DNA of 41,662 nucleotides from Nonomuraea solani. Lineage in GTDB: Bacteria > Actinomycetota > Actinomycetes > Streptosporangiales > Streptosporangiaceae. Under the pieces are notes generated by a model. That model was not told the DNA's origin. It saw nothing but the letters and a program-made list of their open reading frames with translations, and did no database searches. Shown piece after piece: positions 30,947 to 39,039 of this stretch. The DNA lies in contig NZ_FNVT01000032.1 of assembly GCF_900108335.1 (NCBI RefSeq), forward strand, positions 1 through 41,662, read 5' to 3'. How positions within the stretch are numbered: the first letter of the stretch is position 1; each line of letters opens with the position of its first letter. A program made the position numbers and the translations under genes.

Positions 30947-31714
30947 TTAGAAGAGAGTGTTCGGCCTCGGCAGCCCGGAGCCGCCACTTCCACCCTGGAC
31001 GGCGTCGCTCATCGTCTTCAGTCCGAGCATGCCGACAGAGGCGCCCGATGGGATGGGCCGGCTCGGCAGGCCCCGCCAGGCGATGTCCAGATCGGCCCAG
31101 TGCGTGCCGCCACGGAACGCCGTACCGAGCTCCTTGTTGAGATCCGCCGACCAGCCTCGGTCCATGGACAGGACGACCTTCAGCGGGCCGATGCCGCCGT
31201 TGTGCGGGACGAAGTTGCCCGGGGTCAGGGCCTGCGGGACGCTGAAGTTGACCATGGCCAGCTCGCCGCCGGGCCGGGGCCGCCCGTTGACGGTCGGGGT
31301 GGCGAAGAACCTGCTGTCACCCATGGCCGCGAACAGCACCCAGAAGGTGTCGATCTCGTACGTCACGCCCGTCGCGTCGTTGACGAAACGGAACCCGCCG
31401 GGGTAGCAGACCCGCCCGCTGGGCGTCTCGATGTTGTCGTACCGCTCACCCACGGGCATCCGGGCGGCGGTGCCGCCGTCGACCATCACGATCGGGTCCA
31501 GCGTCTCGAACCTGACCCCGACCCTCATCAGCTCGCCGAGGAACTCGGGGGAGAAGGTGGCCTTCGCGCTGCCCTCCTTGGAGAGGTAACTGCCGATCTG
31601 CCCTTCGGCGAGGCAGCCGCCGCCGGGGGAGCCGGGCGGGGCCGTGGCCAGGGCGGGTTGTGCCGACAGCAGGACGGTGGCCAGGGCGGCCAGCGCCGCA
31701 CGGGTCAGGCGCAT
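30947..31714 (-). CDS. Secreted protein, paralog B
   Basis: The 255-residue product has a signal peptide (LTRAALAALATVLLSAQPAL). It shares with the downstream gene the order FSPEFLGELMRVGVRFETLD, RMPVGERYDN, VCYPGGFRFVNDATGVTYEI and GGIGPLKVVLSMDRGW. Two cysteines (GGGCLAEG, RVCYPGG) may pair. Its C-terminal tail is Gly/Ser-rich. The function is unknown. It is divergent from the sulfatase, and the two share an intergenic region containing an inverted repeat. Confidence 0.65.
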   Translation of the reverse strand: MRLTRAALAALATVLLSAQPALATAPPGSPGGGCLAEGQIGSYLSKEGSAKATFSPEFLGELMRVGVRFETLDPIVMVDGGTAARMPVGERYDNIETPSGRVCYPGGFRFVNDATGVTYEIDTFWVLFAAMGDSRFFATPTVNGRPRPGGELAMVNFSVPQALTPGNFVPHNGGIGPLKVVLSMDRGWSADLNKELGTAFRGGTHWADLDIAWRGLPSRPIPSGASVGMLGLKTMSDAVQGGSGGSGLPRPNTLF

Positions 31715-31797
31715 GCGTGTGCTCCTTCGGGAAGAGTTGGCTACGGAGAGTAGTTATAGCACCACTCAAGGTTGCGCCATTGTTCGCCCATCCCGTC

Positions 31798-31828
31798 TAA
31801 TACCATTTGGGCGTTTTGTCTGGTATTA
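31798..31828. promoter_or_regulatory. TAATACCA-N15-TGGTATTA inverted repeat
   Basis: Perfect 8-bp arms at 31798-31805 and 31821-31828 lie in an AT-rich patch between the divergent secreted-protein and sulfatase genes, ending ten bases before the sulfatase ATG. The 31-base span suits a dimeric regulator that contacts both arms, and its place at the sulfatase start suggests repression. Arms separated by 15 bases could also form an RNA hairpin, but the low GC makes an operator more likely. Confidence 0.5.
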
Positions 31829-31837
31829 CTGTCGGCC

Positions 31838-33385
31838 ATGCCGATGTCCGGAAATATCAGGAGAAGCCTGGCGGTGGCTCTCGCCTTGATCTTGGCGTTC
31901 CCCGCGAGCGCCGGGGCGGCCGAGCCCAAGCGGCCGAACATCATCTTCTTCCTCGTCGACGACATGTCAGCCGACCTGCTCCCGTACATGGACACGGTCG
32001 GCGGCCTGGCCGACGGCGGCGCCACGTTCACCGACTACTACGTCTCCGACTCGCTCTGCTGCCCGTCCCGGGCCTCGATGTTCACCGGTGAGTTCCCGCA
32101 CAACACGGGCGTACGGACCAACCAGGGCTACGATCGCGGCGGTTACCGGGCGTTCGCGAAGCACGAGGGCAGGACGTATGCCCGTTCACTCCACCAAGCC
32201 GGATATCGCACGGGCTACCTCGGCAAATACATCAACGAGTATCCGGCGGGCCCCGGCTACCAGGTGCCGCCCGGCTGGGACGAGTGGCACGTCTCCGCCG
32301 GCGGCGGATACAGCGAGGTCGACTACCGGCTCACCCGCTACATCAAGGAAAAGGGCGTGCGGTCGATCGATCCCTCCGGGGGCGAATACCTGGTGGACGA
32401 GCTGGGCCGGCGCGCGGCGGGCTTCATCGAGCGGTCCAGGAAGTACGCCCCCGGCGAGCCGTTCTTCCTCCAGGTCTCGTCCTTCTCACCGCACAACAGG
32501 GTCGACTTCAAGCCCGGCGACAAGGAGCCGCGCTTCCCGCCCGCGCGGCGTGACCGCCCTAGCGAAAAGCTCCCCCACGGAGACTGCGGCGGCCACGACT
32601 GTAACGGCATCGACGTGGCCCGCCTGCCCGCGTTCAACGAGGACACCACCGACAAACCCTCCTGGGTCCGCCGGGAGCCGATCGGCGCGAAGCGCGTCCA
32701 GCAGCTTCGCGAGGACTTCCGCGACCGGATCCGCATGGTGCAGTCGGTCGACGACATGGTGGGGCGGGTCCTGTCCACGCTGACCGACGCCGAGAAGCGG
32801 AACACCTATGTCGTGTTCGCCAGCGACAACGGCTTCCACCTCGGGCAGCACCGTCTCGTGCGCGGGAAGTCCACCGCCTACGACCACGACGTACGGGTGC
32901 CGCTGCTGGTCAAGCGTCCGGCCACGGGCCGGCAGGGCCGCGTCGTGACCAACGCCATCGCCCAGAACGTGGACCTGTTCGCGACCTTCCTCGACATGGC
33001 CGGAATCGACGCGGTCAACCGCGACGGGCGTAGCCTGCTGCCCCTCATCCAGGGCCGGAAGGTCGCCGACTGGCGCGACGCGGCGCTGATCGAGCACGTC
33101 AAGCCGAACTCCGGCGGCCCACGGCCCGACCCCGACGCCGACCGCCTCAAAAAGGGCAACGCGCAGCCGCCCTCGTACAACGCCGTTCGCACGGCCGGGG
33201 AGCTCTATGTGGAGTACGAGGGCGATCCGAAACCCGAGTACTACAACACCGTCACCGACCCGCACCAGCAGACCAACCAGCCCGGCAACGCCAGGACGGC
33301 GGCCCTGAGCAAGGTGCTCGATACTCTGACGGGGTGCGGCAGGCCCGGCGCGGTGGACTGCTGGACGGCCGCTCACCTGCGCTGA
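31838..33385 (+). CDS. Secreted sulfatase
   Basis: I chose ATG 31838 because it begins a signal peptide (NIRRSLAVALALILAFPASA, cleaved near AGAA). The 515-residue protein is a type I sulfatase. The metal-site opening is RPNIIFFLVDDMS, and the formylglycine motif is C75-P-S-R within SLCCPSRASMFTGEFPHNTG. LGKYINEYP and FASDNGFHLGQHRLVRGKST complete the active site. C75 must be converted to formylglycine; no converting enzyme is encoded in the window. The enzyme hydrolyses sulfate esters outside the cell, with the substrate unknown. No clear ribosome site precedes the start. The stop is one base from that of the convergent GAP1-like gene. Confidence 0.88.
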   Translation: MPMSGNIRRSLAVALALILAFPASAGAAEPKRPNIIFFLVDDMSADLLPYMDTVGGLADGGATFTDYYVSDSLCCPSRASMFTGEFPHNTGVRTNQGYDRGGYRAFAKHEGRTYARSLHQAGYRTGYLGKYINEYPAGPGYQVPPGWDEWHVSAGGGYSEVDYRLTRYIKEKGVRSIDPSGGEYLVDELGRRAAGFIERSRKYAPGEPFFLQVSSFSPHNRVDFKPGDKEPRFPPARRDRPSEKLPHGDCGGHDCNGIDVARLPAFNEDTTDKPSWVRREPIGAKRVQQLREDFRDRIRMVQSVDDMVGRVLSTLTDAEKRNTYVVFASDNGFHLGQHRLVRGKSTAYDHDVRVPLLVKRPATGRQGRVVTNAIAQNVDLFATFLDMAGIDAVNRDGRSLLPLIQGRKVADWRDAALIEHVKPNSGGPRPDPDADRLKKGNAQPPSYNAVRTAGELYVEYEGDPKPEYYNTVTDPHQQTNQPGNARTAALSKVLDTLTGCGRPGAVDCWTAAHLR

Positions 33386-33386
33386 G

Positions 33387-35201
33387 TCAGAGCCACAGCC
33401 ACAGGGCGATGGCCGCTGCGATGGCGACGATGATCGACGCGCCGATGAGGACCTTCCCGGGCCGCCACTTCTCCTCGGGCGCGGTCATCCGGTCGAGGCC
33501 GGCCTTGACGCTGCCGGCGACGGACGTTCCGGTCAGGCCGAATTCGCGTATCGCGCCGCCCGCCAGCGCGTACAGCAGGGTCGAGGCCGTTCCGGGCGCG
33601 CTCTGGGCCACGATCGCGAGCAGGAAGGTCTGGGGCGGGCGGTCCAGGTCGGCGAGGATCTCTTCGATGTCCGCCGAGGTGAGCCGGCGGCGGTGGCTCA
33701 CCCGGAGCACGTTCTGGTAGTAGAGAACGCTCTCCTCGGCGGCGAAGCCTGAGCCGATCGCCTCGATGAGGTAGCGGTGCCGCATCAGCGCGTATTTGAC
33801 GGCCTCCATGGCGCGCGGATCGGTGGGCAGGGCACGGCGGTCCGCCTCGGCGATGACGATGTCCAGCACCTTGCGGTTGCGGGACTGGACGGCGACGTGG
33901 AACAGCTCGTCCTCCGACATGCCGTCGAGGATCGTGCGCAGCCGCTCGGAGCCCAGCAGGCTCGCGATGAGCAACCTCCCCGAGGGGGAGCTTCGCGGCA
34001 GGAGCCCGCTCAGCGCGGCGACCAGCGCCGGTGGGAGGGCCCGGCGCCGGCCACCCAGATCGACCAGCACCTCCTCGACGTCGGCCGCGTGCATCGGCGA
34101 CGCGTACAGCAGCCGCAGCAGGGTCTCGAAGAAGGTCCGCACGACGACCGAATCGGCCAGCTTCTGGGGCGGGCGGATGGGATTCGTCCTGATGAGCATG
34201 CGGTACGTCTTGCGATCCTTGTCAGGCACCCGTTTGCGGGCCAGTTGCGTGGTGAGGACACCGAGCTGCCGCTCCTCGCCGTTCGCGATGCTCTCACGGC
34301 ACTGGTGCAGCAACTGCTCCACCGAGAGCCGCGCGGCGGCACCGGCTTGGAGCAGCTCGGAGGCGGCGGCGCGGTGGGACGCGTCGTCGAAGTCGCGCGG
34401 TTCCGCCAACGTGGTGAGCCACCTCATCAGCTCCTGCAGGTCGGCGCCCCGATAGCGGGCCAGCTCCTTCTCGTAGAGCAGGGCCTGGGGCGGGTACGCC
34501 TCCGGCGGGTCGTCGTCCTCCCAGGGCAACTCCCACGCTCCGTGAGTGGGCGGCACCTCGGCGAAGGAGAGGCGGATCCGGTGCCGGGAGGCGCTGTTGG
34601 TCCAGGTGGAGGCCGCCAGCGTGGGGCGGAAGCCGTACGGGAGCAGCGCCGCCACGGCGTCCAGGAAGTCCAGCCGTTTCTCCAGCGGCAGATGGCCGGC
34701 CCGCACCACGCAGACCGGCCGCCCGGTGAGCAGCAGCGCCGCCGCCCGCCGGGCCGTGCCGTTCACCGCGCCGGCGAGCTGACGCTCGTCGTACGCGGAG
34801 GGGGAGAGCAGGAAGGGCGCGTCGCCGCCGGAAAAATCCTCCTTTGCCAGCGCCTCGTACAGGGCACGGTACGACAGCCTGGTCGACTCGGAGGCGACGT
34901 CGGCCCAGCGTACGCAGGCGTAGTACGTCATCGCGTACGGGCGCTGGAAGCCGTCCTGGGACTCCGGCTCGGTCTGCAGGGACAGCCCCAGCCAGGGCTC
35001 TTTGTCAGGACCGATGGTGAAATGGCTGGTCGCCACCCGGGGGAGGGCCTTGGGCTCCATGGTGCCGGAGGTGAACGCCTTCAGCCACATGCCGAACTCC
35101 GCGCTGGTGATCGCGCCCGAGCTGCAGGCGATCACGCCGTAGTCGTCCAGGCTCTCCGGCGTCTTGCCGAGGATCGCCCAGTGGGCGGTCAGCCATCCCA
35201 T
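33387..35201 (-). CDS. GAP1-like (GTPase-associated protein 1) membrane-anchored protein
   Basis: The 604-residue protein opens with WLTAHWAILGKTPESLDDYG, and from about residue 85 has features I associate with the GAP1 N-terminal family: RPYAMTYYACVRWAD, then LLPYGFRPTLAASTWTNSAS followed by RHRIRLSFAE. The middle and C-terminal parts are alpha-helical and repeat-like. It ends in one membrane helix (VLIGASIIVAIAAAIALWLW), so it is anchored with the bulk in the cytosol. It overlaps the GTPase gene by 13 bases. It probably couples the GTPase to the membrane or to an effector; the mechanism is unknown. Confidence 0.7.
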   Translation of the reverse strand: MGWLTAHWAILGKTPESLDDYGVIACSSGAITSAEFGMWLKAFTSGTMEPKALPRVATSHFTIGPDKEPWLGLSLQTEPESQDGFQRPYAMTYYACVRWADVASESTRLSYRALYEALAKEDFSGGDAPFLLSPSAYDERQLAGAVNGTARRAAALLLTGRPVCVVRAGHLPLEKRLDFLDAVAALLPYGFRPTLAASTWTNSASRHRIRLSFAEVPPTHGAWELPWEDDDPPEAYPPQALLYEKELARYRGADLQELMRWLTTLAEPRDFDDASHRAAASELLQAGAAARLSVEQLLHQCRESIANGEERQLGVLTTQLARKRVPDKDRKTYRMLIRTNPIRPPQKLADSVVVRTFFETLLRLLYASPMHAADVEEVLVDLGGRRRALPPALVAALSGLLPRSSPSGRLLIASLLGSERLRTILDGMSEDELFHVAVQSRNRKVLDIVIAEADRRALPTDPRAMEAVKYALMRHRYLIEAIGSGFAAEESVLYYQNVLRVSHRRRLTSADIEEILADLDRPPQTFLLAIVAQSAPGTASTLLYALAGGAIREFGLTGTSVAGSVKAGLDRMTAPEEKWRPGKVLIGASIIVAIAAAIALWLWL

Positions 35202-36181
35202 CGCCTGCTCCTCATCGCGCCGGGCCGGATCATGCGGCCGAGCCAGATCACGGGCTCCATGACGTTCATGGGACGGACGGCTCCCCGGATCGTCAGCCCG
35301 CCGTTCGCATTGTCGATGACGTTCAGGAAATCGTCCGGATCGAAACGGCCGAGATCCTCATCGATGAACAGGCCCACCGAAGAAGTCACGAAGTATTTGA
35401 TGCGGTCGCGATGGAAGAACGCCTCGATCAGGTCGAGGATCATCTCCGCGTTGTGGTCGTGGGCCTCCCGGCACAGCAGCCGGAAGAAATCGGGGACCCG
35501 CTCCTCGGGCACCCGGGGAATGCGCAGCTCATCGCCGGGATCCCGCTCCGCGAACCCCTCTTCCATCGCGATGCGCAAAACCTTCGGATCGTCGTACTTG
35601 GTGATGCAGACCGCGATGTGGTGCGGCAGTTTGCCGTCTTCGAACTCGTCGCCGACGAGCATGCGCCCGGCGACCTCGTGCAGTGCGGCGTCCAGATGTT
35701 TGAAGGCGTCGCCGACCCTGGCCTCGCGGTCGGGGTCGAACATGTAAATCAGCCCACGGCTCTTGACCAGGCTGTCGACCAGGGCCTTCTTATCGATGTT
35801 GGACTCTGATTCGGCGTACAGGTCTCCGCGCAGATCCAGGAAGTCGAGCTTGAACTTCGGCGCCTTCGCCACGTGCGTCGCCCACGGCCACCACCATCGC
35901 CTGCGCTGTGCCGCCGGGCCGATGATCATCCAGCTGTAGTGGGTGAGCGCCTCGGTTGGGGCGGGGAACGTACGCGCCTGCAGCAGGGTGTCGCGCAGTT
36001 TCGCCAATTCGGTACGGGACACCGGGTTCTCCCCGATGAGCCGCCAGCCCGCGTCGCGAGCCTTGTTGAGCGCGATGCTCAGCGCCGCCAGAAAGGCGGT
36101 CTTGCCACTGCCCGAAGCCCCCCACATCGCGATGTCGGGCTCGCCGGGGACGGAGTCACTGTCGACCACCGATGTCCTCAT
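35189..36181 (-). CDS. TRAFAC-like GTPase of a GAP1 locus
   Basis: This 330-residue protein has G1 as GASGSGKTAF (K27, residues 21-30), G3 as FLDLRGD (D116-x-x-G119) and G4 as ITKYD (T194-D197), where NKxD is usual. The TKxD and DLRG spellings fit the divergent TRAFAC-like GTPases found beside GAP1 genes. A Trp/Arg patch (RRRWWWPWATH, about residues 93-103) lies between G1 and G3 and might touch membrane. It overlaps the upstream vWA-like gene by 26 bases and the downstream GAP1-like gene by 13, so the three are translated together. It is likely the switch of the system. Confidence 0.8.
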   Translation of the reverse strand: MRTSVVDSDSVPGEPDIAMWGASGSGKTAFLAALSIALNKARDAGWRLIGENPVSRTELAKLRDTLLQARTFPAPTEALTHYSWMIIGPAAQRRRWWWPWATHVAKAPKFKLDFLDLRGDLYAESESNIDKKALVDSLVKSRGLIYMFDPDREARVGDAFKHLDAALHEVAGRMLVGDEFEDGKLPHHIAVCITKYDDPKVLRIAMEEGFAERDPGDELRIPRVPEERVPDFFRLLCREAHDHNAEMILDLIEAFFHRDRIKYFVTSSVGLFIDEDLGRFDPDDFLNVIDNANGGLTIRGAVRPMNVMEPVIWLGRMIRPGAMRSRRWDG

Positions 36182-37544
36182 TCTGGGAGACGAAGGGAAG
36201 AGAAAGCGCGGCGGACGACGCCACCAGGCCGAGCCGGACCACGAGTTCCTCGGCGTTCACCGCGTCCACCTGGAACAGCGCGGCCGAGCCGAGCCGACCC
36301 CAGGAGGGCGAAGGGCTGTCGCAGATGGCCGCGCTCCTGAAGTCGTGGCGCTGCTCCAGATCGCGCAGCAGCGCCAGCCAGTCGTGCCGCGCCGGGCAGG
36401 GCGGCACGCGGTCGAGGCCGCCCCGCGGCGGATGCGGCGGCCGCGCCCCGATGGTGAGCAGCGCCGTACGCGTGCCGTCCGGCTGAGGGAGCAGCCGGTC
36501 GCGCACCTCCGCGAGCAGGTCCTCGACCTGGGCGGCCTTCGGGTACGTCGGCGCGGTAGGTCGCAGGGACTCCAGAGCGGCCCGCGCCTGCGCCGTCGAG
36601 CCGGACCAGAGGGCCACCGTCGGCCGCGTCCGGTCCGCGTGCCTGGTGCCGAACACGTGGGTGCCGTATCCCACGACGGACACCTGAAGGTGCTGCTCGG
36701 TCAGCAGGTCGATGACGTAGCCGGCCCAGTGGCAGCGATCCTCGAACTCCTTCGGCGTCCCCGCCGTCTCGATGGCGCACACCAGGTGCGCCTGCCGAGG
36801 CGCGGGCGGCAGTACGGCCGGCACCGTGGCCACCACCTCCGTCCACGGACGGCTGTCCGGCCGCAGACCGTGGACCTCGGGAAAGCGGACGACGCCGGGC
36901 CGCTCCAGCACCGCCCGCAGCCGATGCGGCCCGGGCGGCAGCGGCGCGTGGTCGACCGACACCAGGTCCGAAGGCTGGAGCAGACCCTGCCAGGCGGAGA
37001 CCGCGAGCAGCACACCGCCCGCGTCGGTGCACGTGATGGTCACCTGGGCGTCGTCCCCGGGCTTCGCGCCGGGGCCGAAGAGCCGCCGTCCCACCAGTTC
37101 GAGCCGGCCGTCGTCCGCGCGTTCCCTGGCCACGATCAGGTCGTACGCGTGCCGCAGGGGTGCCTCGGCGATCAGCTCCGGGAGCAACTCCGCGAGCTTG
37201 ACCCCGGACGCCTCGACGACCTGAGCCGACGGTCGCCGCTGCCGCAGCGCGCGCAGCGCCGCCTCCTGCTCGTGTCCGTCGGCGGACCGCACCACGATCA
37301 CGGGGTCGTCCTCGTCGGCGGAGATCAGATCCCCGGCGATCCGGAGCACCGCGTCGAAGACCTCGTCGCCGGAGGCGGTCAAGGTGGACCACTTGGCGGC
37401 GGCTCTGCGCAGGTGGTAGGGCGTACCGACCTCGTCGGCACGAACTTCGTAGATCCGTATTCCGGCGGCGTCGATCTCCACGACGGCCAGCCGTTCCCTG
37501 AACGAGACGATCAGATCGGCGAGATCGCCACGGAAATGGTGCAA
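36156..37544 (-). CDS. vWA-like protein of the GTPase/GAP1 operon
   Basis: The start is TTG 37544, behind GGGGAATC and about 25 bases downstream of a candidate promoter; a later GTG cannot be excluded. The 462-residue protein has an N-terminal actin/HSP70-like-looking half (AVVEIDAAGIRIYEVRADEV, PVIVVRSADGHEQEAALRAL, IVARERADDGRLELVGRRLF). From about residue 252 the strand-helix-strand pattern HLVCAIETAGTPKEFEDRCH and LQVSVVGYGTHVFG suggests a von Willebrand A fold with a degenerate metal site. The family is not firmly recognised. It is the first gene of the GTPase operon. Confidence 0.6.
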   Translation of the reverse strand: MHHFRGDLADLIVSFRERLAVVEIDAAGIRIYEVRADEVGTPYHLRRAAAKWSTLTASGDEVFDAVLRIAGDLISADEDDPVIVVRSADGHEQEAALRALRQRRPSAQVVEASGVKLAELLPELIAEAPLRHAYDLIVARERADDGRLELVGRRLFGPGAKPGDDAQVTITCTDAGGVLLAVSAWQGLLQPSDLVSVDHAPLPPGPHRLRAVLERPGVVRFPEVHGLRPDSRPWTEVVATVPAVLPPAPRQAHLVCAIETAGTPKEFEDRCHWAGYVIDLLTEQHLQVSVVGYGTHVFGTRHADRTRPTVALWSGSTAQARAALESLRPTAPTYPKAAQVEDLLAEVRDRLLPQPDGTRTALLTIGARPPHPPRGGLDRVPPCPARHDWLALLRDLEQRHDFRSAAICDSPSPSWGRLGSAALFQVDAVNAEELVVRLGLVASSAALSLPFVSQNEDIGGRQ

Positions 37545-37575
37545 AGATTCCCCGCCCGTTTCGTACCTTTACTGG

Positions 37576-37604
37576 GTTACATGGAGCTTTGTCCGCTTTG
37601 TCAG
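37576..37604 (-). promoter_or_regulatory. Candidate promoter for the vWA/GTPase/GAP1 operon
   Basis: On the minus strand CTGACA (37604-37599) and TGTAAC (37581-37576) are separated by 17 bases, and transcription would begin about 25 bases before the TTG start. The -35 is good and the -10 only fair. The 180-base divergent region also has TTGACA on the plus strand at 37634-37639 facing the DUF4407 gene, but I see no clean -10 there. The region is distinctly AT-rich for this genome. Confidence 0.4.
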
Positions 37605-37725
37605 GATCTGTAAGAGGTGGTGACTTCCCGTAGTTGACATCTATCCTCTTGTGATAAATCAAGATTGCCGATTGTTTATGGTAGTCAGTGGATTACTCAC
37701 GGGGTAGGGCGTAGGGGAGCCGCGC

Positions 37726-39039
37726 GTGATCGGTAGATGGCTGATTGTCCTGTCGGGTGCCCGCCCGGATGTGCTTGAGCGGTGCAGGGGGGAGCGCGCC
37801 AGGTTTCACGGCCTGGGCGGCGCCATCCTGACCACGGCCTGCGTCGCCGCCATCTCCATGACGTTCGCGCTCGCCTCGGCGCTCAAGGTGTTCGTGGTGC
37901 TCGCCGTCCTGATCGGCATCGTCTGGGGTGTGGCGATCCTGAGCCTGGACCGGTGGCTCGTCACCTCCCTGCCGGCACAGGGCGGACGGCGCTTCTGGCT
38001 GGCCCTGCCCCGGGTGCTGCTCGCGCTGCTGCTGGGCGCCGTCATCTCCACGCCGCTGGTCCTGCAGATCTTCAAGCCCGAGATCGACGCCGAGATCGTC
38101 GACATCCAGCAGGAGAAGGCCGACGCGTTCACCAGCGCGCAGCAGGGCGGCGAGACCGGCCGGCGCATCGCCGAGCTGGAGAAGTCGGCGGCGGCCCTGC
38201 AGGCCGTGATCGCCTCGCGCGGGGAGGTCACGCTCGACCCGGCGGCCGATCCGCGGGTCCGCGAACTGCGCAAGTCGCACGACCAGGCGGTGAAGCAGCG
38301 CGACAAGTTCTACCAGGAATGGCAGTGCCAGCTGTACGTCGGGCCGCCCAAATGCGCCAAGAAGGGGGCCGGGCCTCTGGCGGACGCGGCGGAGAGGGCG
38401 TACAGAACCGCCGACGACCGGGTCAAGGACATCGACCAGCAGATGGCGCTGCGCCGCAAACAACTCGGCGACAACCAGGAGGCCGGCAAGGCGAGCCGGC
38501 TGGCCCAGGCTGAGCGTGACCTGCGCAACGTACAGATCGAGCTGGGCAAACTGACCAAGCAGCAGGGCGGGCTCAGGGACGGCTTCGCCGCCGAGATCCA
38601 GGGCTCCGACGGCCTGATGCTGCGGCTTGAGGCGCTCGGCAGGGTGTCGCAGGACAACGCGACCCTCAACATGGCCCGGACCTTGCTGTTCCTGTTCATC
38701 CTGCTCATCGAGTGCCTGCCGGTCCTCGTCAAGCTGATGCAGCGGCCCGGAAACTACGACAAGATCCTGGTCGCGCTGGAGAAGCGGGAGGTCAACGACG
38801 CCATCGACCAGATCTACGAGGCGGACCGGCCGCGCCGCGCCTCTTGGCGGGACGGCACGACCCGGCCGTACGTAGCGGACGAACCTCGTACCGAAATCCT
38901 CCACGAACCCGCCGCCATCCCGCACCCCGCGGACCGGAGCTTCGAGGACGAGTCACTGCGCAACCTCCGTGACAACCGCGGCTCCCGGACGGACGACCGC
39001 GAGCGGACCTCGTACGCCGGACTGAACGATGATTGGTGA
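37726..39039 (+). CDS. DUF4407 membrane protein
   Basis: GTG 37726 follows GGGGAG seven bases away. The 437-residue protein has two N-terminal membrane segments around ILTTACVAAISMTFALASAL and VFVVLAVLIGIVWGVAILSL, then PRVLLALLLGAVISTPLVLQ. A long charged coiled coil follows (about residues 115-310, AEIVDIQQEKADAFTSAQQG and RLAQAERDLRNVQIELGKLT). A last membrane helix, LLFLFILLIECLPVLVKLM, precedes a disordered C-tail. This is the DUF4407 architecture. It overlaps the kinase gene by 11 bases, so the two work together, and it probably passes a signal from the envelope to the kinase. Confidence 0.8.
   Translation: MIGRWLIVLSGARPDVLERCRGERARFHGLGGAILTTACVAAISMTFALASALKVFVVLAVLIGIVWGVAILSLDRWLVTSLPAQGGRRFWLALPRVLLALLLGAVISTPLVLQIFKPEIDAEIVDIQQEKADAFTSAQQGGETGRRIAELEKSAAALQAVIASRGEVTLDPAADPRVRELRKSHDQAVKQRDKFYQEWQCQLYVGPPKCAKKGAGPLADAAERAYRTADDRVKDIDQQMALRRKQLGDNQEAGKASRLAQAERDLRNVQIELGKLTKQQGGLRDGFAAEIQGSDGLMLRLEALGRVSQDNATLNMARTLLFLFILLIECLPVLVKLMQRPGNYDKILVALEKREVNDAIDQIYEADRPRRASWRDGTTRPYVADEPRTEILHEPAAIPHPADRSFEDESLRNLRDNRGSRTDDRERTSYAGLNDDW

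Noticed and set aside
36178..37662. Alternative 494-residue minus frame over the vWA-like gene
   Set aside because: It is Arg/Gly/Ala-rich with no domain pattern, whereas the frame ending at 36156 has regular strands and helices.
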